From Mogibacterium sp. (GTDB lineage: Bacteria > Bacillota > Clostridia > Peptostreptococcales > Anaerovoracaceae), in NCBI GenBank assembly GCA_017434685.1, contig JAFREV010000082.1:1-7493 (forward strand): 7,493 bases of DNA, written 5' to 3'. Numbering within the stretch: the first letter of the stretch is position 1; each line of letters starts with the position of its first letter. A program made the translations under genes and the position numbers. Below the pieces are notes generated by a model. It ran no database searches. It was not told the DNA's origin and saw nothing but the letters and a program-made list of their open reading frames with translations. Of this stretch, positions 1-5,519 are shown in pieces.

Positions 1-288
1 ATCTTTGATGGTCTTTCCTATATCCGTAGTAAGGCCGCAGCCTTTCTTAATCTCTTCATATCTCTCTGTAATCATGGCCAGAACAGGCTCATAAGATACG
101 CCGTAACGTATATGAGCATGCAGGAGATAGAGCAGATCGGTGATTTTATTATCGTCGCTGTCTCTCTTTCCCGGAGCGGATACGATAACTACCTCTCTCT
201 CCTTTTCGGCCTTAACAATGTCTTTTACCTTGGCGAACTGCTCACTCGATGCGAGACTCGAACCGCCAAACTTCAGTACTTTCAGCAT
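1..288 (-). CDS. lysC: Aspartate kinase, N-terminal part (cut by window edge)
   Basis: Aspartate kinase phosphorylates L-aspartate with ATP, the first step toward lysine, threonine and methionine. The 96 visible residues begin MLKVLKFGGSS, the KFGGSS nucleotide/substrate-binding motif of the amino-acid kinase fold (residues 6-11). They continue with a beta strand and loop VVIVSAPGKR (33-42) and DNKITDLLY (46-54), the usual order in this family. The start ATG (288-286) has an AAGGGA Shine-Dalgarno at 302-297, 8 nt upstream. The rest of the catalytic domain and any C-terminal ACT domains lie outside the window, so feedback type and isozyme class cannot be judged. The gene is divergent from threonine synthase across a 178-bp gap, fitting joint control of the aspartate family. 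Function is confident; the symbol follows the single-enzyme Firmicute convention. Confidence 0.93.
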   Translation of the reverse strand, partial: MLKVLKFGGSSLASSEQFAKVKDIVKAEKEREVVIVSAPGKRDSDDNKITDLLYLLHAHIRYGVSYEPVLAMITERYEEIKKGCGLTTDIGKTIKD

Positions 289-310
289 TCTTTAATTCCC
301 TTCAAGTTGT

Positions 311-339
311 ATTATAGATTTTTTTGCTATATGTCTTGA
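311..339 (-). promoter_or_regulatory. Possible promoter for aspartate kinase
   Basis: Read on the minus strand, a perfect TATAAT lies at 316-311, with a poor -35 (TCAAGA, 339-334) at 17 bp. Transcription would start near 304, giving a leader of only about 16 nt, with the AAGGGA ribosome-binding site almost at its 5' end. The -10 is strong and the -35 weak, so an activator or another start is possible. Confidence 0.4.
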
Positions 340-352
340 AATAATCTATAAT
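324..352 (+). promoter_or_regulatory. Probable sigma-70-type promoter for thrC
   Basis: TTGCTA (324-329) and a perfect TATAAT (347-352) are separated by 17 bp, the optimal spacing. Transcription would start near 359, giving a leader of about 107 nt before thrC. The -10 box lies inside the right arm of the 11-bp inverted repeat. Called by eye from consensus. Confidence 0.6.
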
Positions 353-466
353 AGATGATATCAATATGTGTTAACTCTTGCGCAATAATGCACTACCCGT
401 TAAATATAACAGATTCAGAGCATAAACGCTAAAATAAATACAAAAATAACAATATGGAGTAAATTA

Positions 467-1924
467 ATGAACAAATATGTAAGCACCAGAAACAGCAGGA
501 TTGAAGTAAGTGCATCCAAAGCCGTTCTTCTCGGTCAGGCCGAAGACGGCGGTCTTTTTGTTCCGGCGGACCTTGCTTCATTTAAAAGAGACTACCACGA
601 GATAACATCCCTCGATTTCAAAGGGATGGCCAAGTATATATGGGATATGTTCTTCGATGATTACGGAAGCGACGTCATCGATGAGCTCGTAGAGAGAAGC
701 TATACCGGCAAATTCTCGTCGGATTTAATCACCCCTCTTGCGAAGGTCGGAGATTCTTACGTGCTCGAACTTTATCACGGGCCGACATCAGCCTTTAAGG
801 ACGTCGCGCTTCAGGCTCTGCCAAACCTTTTGACAAAAGCCCGCGACATGAACGGAGAGACAGATGAGATAATGATACTCACCGCAACTTCCGGAGATAC
901 AGGCAGCGCAGCAATGTCCGGTTTCAGCAATGTGCCGGGTACAAGCATAGTGGTCTTCTATCCTGACGGCGGAACCTCCGAGACACAGAGGCTTCAGATG
1001 GTCACAGATACAGGAAGTAATACCACAGCCTGTGCCATACGCGGTAACTTCGATGACGCACAGGCCGGAGTCAAGAAGATCTTCCGCGAGATTCCGAAAC
1101 CATCAAAAGGAGTTTCACTTTCAAGCGCTAATTCGATTAACATAGGCCGCCTTGTGCCGCAGATAGTCTACTATTTCTCCGCATACAGACAGCTTCTGGA
1201 TATGAGAAGCATCTCTGACGGAGATAAGGTCGACTTCATAGTTCCTACCGGAAACTTCGGAGACATCATGGCGGGATACCTTGCACGATGCATCGGTCTT
1301 CCTATCAGACGCCTGGTATGTGCATCGAATAAAAACGACGTGCTTACTGAGTTCATTAATACGGGTCACTATGACAGGAAGAGAGATTTCTATAAGACCA
1401 CGTCTCCTTCCATGGACATACTCGTATCGAGCAATCTCGAGAGACTTCTCTACTACATTTGCGGAGAGGAACACACGGTTTCGTATATGAAACAGCTCGA
1501 GGAGGCCGGAGAGTATCAGATAACGGCAGATGAACTCGCAGAGATTAAATCAGTATTTACGGGTCTTTGTGCAAACGATGGTGAAGGTGCCGAAGTCATT
1601 AAAAAAATATTCGATGCCGAACACTACCTGATGGACACTCATACATCCATCGCCTGGTCATGCATGGAGAAGTACGTGCAGGATGATGTTCCGAAAGTCG
1701 TTCTTTCAACCGCATCACCATACAAGTTCTGCGCATCGGTTCTGTCTGCCCTCGGGCTGGAAGTATCAGACAGTGACAGAAAAAAAATGGAAGCATGCCG
1801 CAAACATACCGGGGCTCCTATTCCGGCAGGACTCGCAGGCATATTTGATAAGAGAATCAAGCATACAGACATAATTGATTCCTCCGATATGAAGGATTAC
1901 GTAATCGGAAAAGCAAAGAGATAA
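467..1924 (+). CDS. thrC: Threonine synthase (PLP-dependent)
   Basis: Converts O-phospho-L-homoserine to L-threonine and phosphate in the cytoplasm, the last step of threonine synthesis. At 485 residues it has the length of the long (type II) threonine synthases, with an N-terminal domain ahead of the PLP fold. Visible marks are HGPTSAFKD with the Schiff-base lysine K111, the phosphate-binding loop TSGDTGSA (141-148), SANSINIGRLVPQ (220-232), VPTGNFGD (259-266) and TSPSMDILVSSNLERLLY in the C-terminal half. The ATG at 467 follows TGGAG by 7 nt and matches the family's usual N-terminus (MNKYVSTRNS). It is divergent from aspartate kinase and followed after 24 bp by a LysR regulator in the same direction, with no obvious terminator between, so read-through is likely. 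No truncation or missing residue seen. Confidence 0.97.
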   Translation: MNKYVSTRNSRIEVSASKAVLLGQAEDGGLFVPADLASFKRDYHEITSLDFKGMAKYIWDMFFDDYGSDVIDELVERSYTGKFSSDLITPLAKVGDSYVLELYHGPTSAFKDVALQALPNLLTKARDMNGETDEIMILTATSGDTGSAAMSGFSNVPGTSIVVFYPDGGTSETQRLQMVTDTGSNTTACAIRGNFDDAQAGVKKIFREIPKPSKGVSLSSANSINIGRLVPQIVYYFSAYRQLLDMRSISDGDKVDFIVPTGNFGDIMAGYLARCIGLPIRRLVCASNKNDVLTEFINTGHYDRKRDFYKTTSPSMDILVSSNLERLLYYICGEEHTVSYMKQLEEAGEYQITADELAEIKSVFTGLCANDGEGAEVIKKIFDAEHYLMDTHTSIAWSCMEKYVQDDVPKVVLSTASPYKFCASVLSALGLEVSDSDRKKMEACRKHTGAPIPAGLAGIFDKRIKHTDIIDSSDMKDYVIGKAKR

Positions 1925-1939
1925 ACTAAGGAAATCATT

Positions 1940-1944
1940 GGAGG
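1940..1944 (+). promoter_or_regulatory. Ribosome-binding site of the LysR regulator gene
   Basis: GGAGG lies 4 nt before the ATG at 1949, within the 24-bp gap after thrC. Spacing is slightly short, but the core is perfect and fixes the start. No promoter fits in the gap, so the regulator is probably expressed from the thrC transcript or from a promoter inside thrC. Confidence 0.7.
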
Positions 1945-1948
1945 CCAC

Positions 1949-2830
1949 ATGGATTTTAAACAAATAGAAGCTTATGTAAATGTCGTAAGATACAAGAGTT
2001 TCAGCAAGGCTGCGGACGCGTCGTTCTTTACACAGCCTACGATAAGTACGCATATTCAGAATCTTGAAAAAGAGCTCGGAGTCAAGCTTCTTGACAGAAA
2101 AAGTCGTTCTGTTGAGATGACTGTTCAAGGCGAGAAATTCTATAAATATGCGATAGAAATGATAAACGCAAGGGCGCAGGCCGTGGATGCTATCAAGAGT
2201 TCCTATGACAGCATAGAGGGTGTACTTGAGATTCAATCTTCATCTATTCCGGGCGTCACCTTCCTGCCGCAACTTCTTTCGGAGTTCAAGAGTTTACACG
2301 AATCTGTTCAGTTCTATGTATCCGTCTCAGATACGCAGACTGTAGTAGATAATATTCTCGACAGACGCGGTGAAATCGGTTTCGTAGGAGACCTTGTAAA
2401 GCACACTTCAATCAGGAGCACGCTTGTGAATCAGGATAAGTCCGTACTCATATCTCCGCTTTCTTATAAGCTGCCAAAGAAAATAAGCATCAAAGATGCT
2501 TTTAATCATCCGTTCATATGGCGTGAGACTGGCTCTGCAACCCGCAAAAACTTCGAAATCGCTGCGTCCGAGCGCGGGCTCGACCACAGCGAAATGAAAT
2601 TTGCAGCCCTTATTGATGATTTAAACGGTGTTATACGCGGAGTCGAGTCAGGTCTCGGAGTGTCCATCATATCCGAGAGTGTTGCCGACAAGCTTGAAGG
2701 ACGCGTTGGCATATCCGAGATTTCCGACTTCGACGAAGAGAGATCCTTCTATATGATTTACCTCAAGAACAGCTCCCTTTCCCCTGCTGCCGAGGCCTTC
2801 GTCAAATTCGTAGATGACAAATCCGTCTAG
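1949..2830 (+). CDS. LysR-family regulator, selenium-metabolism-associated type
   Basis: A full-length (293 aa) LysR-type transcription factor. The N-terminal winged helix-turn-helix covers about residues 1-60 (MDFKQIEAYVNVVRYKSFSK, then AADASFFTQPTISTHIQNLE, then KELGVKLLDR). From about residue 90 a periplasmic-binding-protein-like effector domain follows, including the closing GVESGLGVSIISESVA segment. The N-terminus reads like the clostridial LysR subgroup annotated as selenium-metabolism-associated, as I recall that family. The position beside selD, convergent and tail to tail, supports this. That makes selD or other selenium genes plausible targets, but the ligand and operator are unknown. 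The gene is co-directional with thrC, so a role in amino-acid synthesis cannot be excluded. Its stop codon overlaps that of selD. LysR membership is certain; the selenium link is inference. Confidence 0.88.
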   Translation: MDFKQIEAYVNVVRYKSFSKAADASFFTQPTISTHIQNLEKELGVKLLDRKSRSVEMTVQGEKFYKYAIEMINARAQAVDAIKSSYDSIEGVLEIQSSSIPGVTFLPQLLSEFKSLHESVQFYVSVSDTQTVVDNILDRRGEIGFVGDLVKHTSIRSTLVNQDKSVLISPLSYKLPKKISIKDAFNHPFIWRETGSATRKNFEIAASERGLDHSEMKFAALIDDLNGVIRGVESGLGVSIISESVADKLEGRVGISEISDFDEERSFYMIYLKNSSLSPAAEAFVKFVDDKSV

Positions 2831-3894
2831 TCGTGAATCTCGACAGAATTATCAGATTTACGGGCTTTGAACATCCCTATCACGGATGATTCACAGCCCT
2901 TTTCTTTTAGCTGAGTCGTCAGTCTGTCCAGCTGGTCTTCCTTTACTGCAATCAGGAGTCCACCCGATGTCTGAGGGTCATAAAGACAGTCTATCCTGGC
3001 CCTCAAATCGGCATCTTTGTCAGGGGACTTGGACAGATATTCCATAACATCGTTCTTTGTATATTCTCTGTTCCTGTATGCTCCGGCAGGGATAATACCC
3101 ATCGAAGCCATTTCAAGTGCCTTAGAAAAAACAGGAACTTTTGACGAATAAATCTCAAGAGTTACATCCCCTGCCTTCGCCATTTCGGCACCGTGTCCAA
3201 TCAAACCGAAGCCCGTTATATCCGTGCACCCGTCGGCTTTAACACCGCCAAGTGCCTCATAGGCATACTTGTTTAGCCTTGCCATGGTGTACTCCATCTC
3301 TGCATTCTCCTCATCGGTAAGAAGATCAACCTTTGCTGCAGTAGTGAGTATGCCCGTCCCTATTCTTTTGGTCACAACAAGCAGGTCCCCCTCTACAGCA
3401 CTGTTGCTGAGCACCTTGTCAGGATGAGCAAAGCCCGTAACGGAAAGACCGTACTTCGGCTCCTTATCCTCTATGCTGTGGCCTCCGACTATGGTGGCGC
3501 CCGCTTCATTTACCTTGTCATTTCCGCCTTCGAGTATGGCTTTAATTGCATCTCTCGGAAGATCTCCCGGTATAGCCAGGAGATTCATGGCAAGTTTAGG
3601 CTCCCCTCCCATGGCGTATACATCGCTCAGGGAATTGGCCGCGGCAATCTGGCCGAAGGTGTAAGGATCGTCCACGATCGGCGGGAAGAAGTCGATAGTA
3701 TTAATCATGCAAAGGTCATCGCTCACGCGATAAACGCAAGCATCGTCGCTGCTTTCAAAGCCGACTTCGATGCGAGGATCGCTTATCTTAGGCAGAGCGG
3801 ACAAAATATCCGATAGGACTCCCGGCCCTAATTTGGCGCCTCAACCGCCGGCACTCGTGAGTTCAGTGAGCCTGACTCTCTCAGTGTTTTCCAT
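2827..3894 (-). CDS. selD: Selenide, water dikinase (selenophosphate synthetase), selenocysteine-containing
   Basis: Makes selenophosphate from selenide and ATP, the selenium donor for Sec-tRNA and selenouridine. From ATG 3894 to TAG 2829-2827 the frame has one TGA (3843-3841), codon 18. It lies in AGGUGAK exactly where E. coli SelD has catalytic Cys17, so I read 355 aa with Sec18. Catalytic Lys21 follows. Other family residues fit: SSDDACVY (D51), TIDFF (D68), LSDVYAMGG (D91), GGHSIEDKEPKYGLSVTG (137-154), TDITGFGLIGHG (D225) and DPQTSGGLL (306-314). ATG 3894 gives 17 residues before Sec, matching E. coli (16). It lacks a clear Shine-Dalgarno, and the frame stays open upstream to TGA at 4041, with another ATG at 3978. 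Reading TGA as stop leaves only a fragment from TTG 3804, without the active site; that is not the real gene. Its stop overlaps the LysR gene's stop. Confidence 0.95.
3814..3843 (-). promoter_or_regulatory. Selenocysteine UGA codon and bacterial SECIS-like hairpin of selD
   Basis: The UGA is at 3843-3841. After it the mRNA can fold into a 6-bp stem, UAGGGC (3830-3825) with GUCCUA (3819-3814), including one G-U pair, around the 5-nt loop CGGGA (3824-3820). The loop begins 16 nt after the UGA and has a G in its first two positions, which fits the described bacterial SECIS rules for SelB-guided readthrough (loop about 16-37 nt downstream). Folding was done by eye. Confidence 0.75.
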
Positions 3895-4044
3895 CGAGGT
3901 CTTTTGCGGCCCAATGTGACAGGCGAGTTTCTCCTTCGCTTCATCTATTTTCTTTTTATCGAAAATCTCTTTAGCCATCACTGTAATAATAACACCGAGC
4001 ACCCGTATATCCAAATTTTTTGACCGTTTTTTACAGTTTCATCA

Positions 4045-4060
4045 ACACCATATAGTGTTT
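4045..4060. repeat. Operator-like element, copy 1
   Basis: ACACCATATAGTGTTT. It differs from copy 2 at two of 16 positions and contains a short dyad (AACAC 4044-4048 with GTGTT 4055-4059). It starts 42 bp from copy 2, four helical turns, so both would face the same side of the DNA. It lies downstream of the possible selD -10. Confidence 0.5.
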
Positions 4061-4086
4061 TTGCCTTCCTAAATATTATTTTATGT

Positions 4087-4102
4087 ACAACATATTGTGT
4101 TT
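4087..4102. repeat. Operator-like element, copy 2
   Basis: ACAACATATTGTGTTT, containing the dyad ACAA-CATA-TTGT. It ends 6 bp before the uraA -35 box and begins 3 bp upstream of the possible selD -10 (TAAAAT, 4083-4078). A bound protein could therefore touch both promoters. The binding protein is unknown. Confidence 0.5.
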
Positions 4103-4108
4103 CTTCTA

Positions 4109-4136
4109 TTGTTTTTTCATTTCCTATAAGTATAAT
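4109..4136 (+). promoter_or_regulatory. Probable promoter of uraA-buk
   Basis: A perfect TATAAT (4131-4136) is preceded by TTGTTT (4109-4114) at 16 bp. Transcription would start near 4142, giving a leader of about 44 nt, too short for a PyrR attenuator. The uraA ribosome-binding site is GAGAGG (4176-4181), 4 nt before the ATG. Confidence 0.6.
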
Positions 4137-4185
4137 AGTTGAGATAGTAAAAACGGTGGTTAAGAAAATATGAAAGAGAGGTCAC

Positions 4186-5514
4186 ATGGCTAAGCAACGT
4201 CAGATCATTCAGATTCAGGAGAGAGTTCCGCTCAGTAAAGGAATACCCCTCTCCATCCAGCACACATTCGCAATGTTCAGTGCTTCAGTATTAGTACCTT
4301 ACATTTTCAAGATAAGTCCTTCCATCGCCCTACTCATGAACGGCATCGGAACACTTATCTTTATTTTTGTCACCAAGGGTAAAGCCCCTGCATACCTAGG
4401 CTCATCATTTGCGTTTATCGCACCGGCACTTCTGGTAATTGACAAGTTCGGATATGAGTATGCGCTCGGTGGCTTCGTAATAACGGGAATCCTGATGTGC
4501 ATTATTGCAGGCATAGTAAAGCTTGTGGGTACCAAATGGATAGATGCCATACTGCCTCCTGCTGCTATGGGTCCTGTGGTAGCTCTTATAGGACTTGAAC
4601 TTGCAGGTTCAGCCGCTCAAACAGCCGGACTATTGGACGATGAAATGAAAATGGTTCAAAACATTGATCCTAAAGTTCTCATAGTTTTCCTCGTAACACT
4701 GCTTCTTGCGGTCTTCGGAGGCGTGCTCTACAGAGGATTTGCCGCAGCCATAGCAATTCTTATTGCCATTATCGCAGGCTATGTGGTAGCTCTGCTCTTC
4801 GGTCTTGTGGATTTCTCGGCCGTAGGAACAACACCACTCTTCAAAGCGCCTGAACTCCATTTCGCCAAGTTCAATCTCCAGGCGATACTAGTTATCATAC
4901 CTGCCACGCTGGTAGTAGTATCCGAGCATATCGGCCATCAGGTAGTAACCTCTGAGGTTGTAGGAAAAGACCTTTTGAAAGATCCGGGCCTTCACAGATC
5001 AATGTTTGCTGACGGATTCTCGACAGCACTCTCCGGCTTTGTAGGCTCTTGCCCTACCACTACATACGGTGAAAACATCGGAGTTATGGCCATCACAAAG
5101 GTTTACAGCGTATGGGTAATCGGAGGAGCAGCCCTCTTCTCAATTGCGCTTTCATTCATCGGCAAAGCTTCTGCCCTTATACAGACCATACCGGGTCCTG
5201 TAATGGGTGGCGTGAGTTTCCTGCTCTACGGCATGATCGGAGCTTCCGGAATCAGACTTATGGTAGACGCCAAAATCGACTACTCCAAAGCGAGAAACCT
5301 GGCTCTTACCTCAGTAGTATTTGTAGTAGGTCTTTCAAAAGTTGCCATCAATCTCGGCAATGTACAGCTCAGCGGAATGAGCCTCTCGGCTGTAGTCGGA
5401 ATGCTCCTCGGTCTCATCATGTATGTGCTCGACAAAAAACACCTCACAAACGAGTACGAGGGCTATGAGGAAGAAGAGAATTCAGAAGTAAAAACCTTTA
5501 TGAGCAACAGGTAG
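4186..5514 (+). CDS. uraA: Uracil permease (NCS2/nucleobase-cation symporter-2 family)
   Basis: Inner-membrane uracil:proton symporter for pyrimidine salvage. The 442 residues resemble E. coli UraA over nearly the whole length. The N-terminal stretch PLSIQHTFAMFSASVLVP (21-38) precedes KGKAPAYLGSSFAFIAP (64-80), ILPPAAMGPVVALIGLELAG (122-141) and SEHIGHQVVT (246-255). GLHRSMFADGFSTALSGFVGS, TYGENIGVMAITKVYS (293-308) and PVMGGVSFLLYGMIGASGIR follow. E247, H251 and E296 line up with UraA's uracil/proton residues E241, H245 and E290, all offset by six, so pyrimidine rather than purine specificity is favoured. Hydrophobic segments fit the 14-helix fold. The C-terminal tail is charged and acidic (EGYEEEE). 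A 7-codon ATG frame at 4170-4193 overlaps the start. The butyrate kinase gene follows after 5 bp. The name pyrP is also used in Firmicutes. Confidence 0.95.
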   Translation: MAKQRQIIQIQERVPLSKGIPLSIQHTFAMFSASVLVPYIFKISPSIALLMNGIGTLIFIFVTKGKAPAYLGSSFAFIAPALLVIDKFGYEYALGGFVITGILMCIIAGIVKLVGTKWIDAILPPAAMGPVVALIGLELAGSAAQTAGLLDDEMKMVQNIDPKVLIVFLVTLLLAVFGGVLYRGFAAAIAILIAIIAGYVVALLFGLVDFSAVGTTPLFKAPELHFAKFNLQAILVIIPATLVVVSEHIGHQVVTSEVVGKDLLKDPGLHRSMFADGFSTALSGFVGSCPTTTYGENIGVMAITKVYSVWVIGGAALFSIALSFIGKASALIQTIPGPVMGGVSFLLYGMIGASGIRLMVDAKIDYSKARNLALTSVVFVVGLSKVAINLGNVQLSGMSLSAVVGMLLGLIMYVLDKKHLTNEYEGYEEEENSEVKTFMSNR

Positions 5515-5519
5515 AAAAA

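Larger units (their letters stand above)
310..353. repeat. 11-bp perfect inverted repeat spanning both -10 boxes
   Basis: The left arm TATTATAGATT (310-320) and right arm AATCTATAATA (343-353) are exact reverse complements separated by 22 bp. Each arm contains a TATAAT facing its own gene. A second, shorter pair, TTCAAG (301-306) and CTTGAA (335-340), overlaps it. The symmetry may partly reflect two similar -10 boxes, or it may be a regulator site covering both promoters. Confidence 0.6.
289..466. promoter_or_regulatory. Divergent control region between aspartate kinase and thrC
   Basis: AT-rich 178-bp gap with no convincing gene. It holds back-to-back promoters and an inverted repeat (listed separately). 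About 107 nt lie between the predicted plus-strand transcription start and the thrC ATG. I see no T-box, no leader peptide rich in threonine or isoleucine codons, and no terminator hairpin in that leader, so attenuation of the enterobacterial thr type is not supported. The thrC ribosome-binding site TGGAG (455-459) sits 7 nt before its ATG. Confidence 0.6.
3895..4185. promoter_or_regulatory. Control region between selD and uraA
   Basis: This 291-bp gap separates divergent selD and uraA. The part nearest selD (3895-4038) is an open frame continuous with selD that could encode an N-terminal extension. The AT-rich part nearest uraA (4041-4185) holds two related 16-bp elements and the uraA promoter. 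For selD the best minus-strand -10 is TAAAAT (4083-4078), with no good -35. No tRNA-Sec, riboswitch fold or PyrR-type pyrimidine attenuator is apparent. Confidence 0.5.

Noticed and set aside
112..339. 75-codon plus-strand open frame opposite the aspartate kinase gene
   Set aside because: The opposite strand encodes the aspartate kinase N-terminus, and this frame runs on through the divergent promoter region.
360..466. T-box or threonine attenuator in the thrC leader
   Set aside because: No T-box-like sequence, no peptide rich in Thr or Ile codons and no terminator hairpin could be found.
1766..2236. 156-codon open frame on the minus strand across the thrC/LysR junction
   Set aside because: It is antisense to two well-supported genes and its composition (many Cys, Phe, Tyr, Ser) is typical of a shadow frame.
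2829..2845. Small hairpin GTCG/CGAC just after the LysR stop as a terminator
   Set aside because: The stem is short and interrupted, lies inside the selD coding end, and has no U tract.
2827..3804. selD as a 325-residue protein from TTG 3804
   Set aside because: This reading drops the glycine-rich active-site loop and catalytic Lys; reading TGA 3843-3841 as selenocysteine restores the full family N-terminus.
3424..3816. 130-codon open frame on the plus strand opposite selD
   Set aside because: It is the complement of the conserved SelD coding sequence with no family features of its own.
3841..3843. TGA as a nonsense mutation making selD a pseudogene
   Set aside because: The codon sits exactly at the Cys/Sec catalytic position, a suitable hairpin follows it, and the rest of the gene is intact.
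4142..4185. PyrR-binding attenuator ahead of uraA
   Set aside because: The leader is only about 44 nt and has no anti-terminator/terminator hairpin pair.
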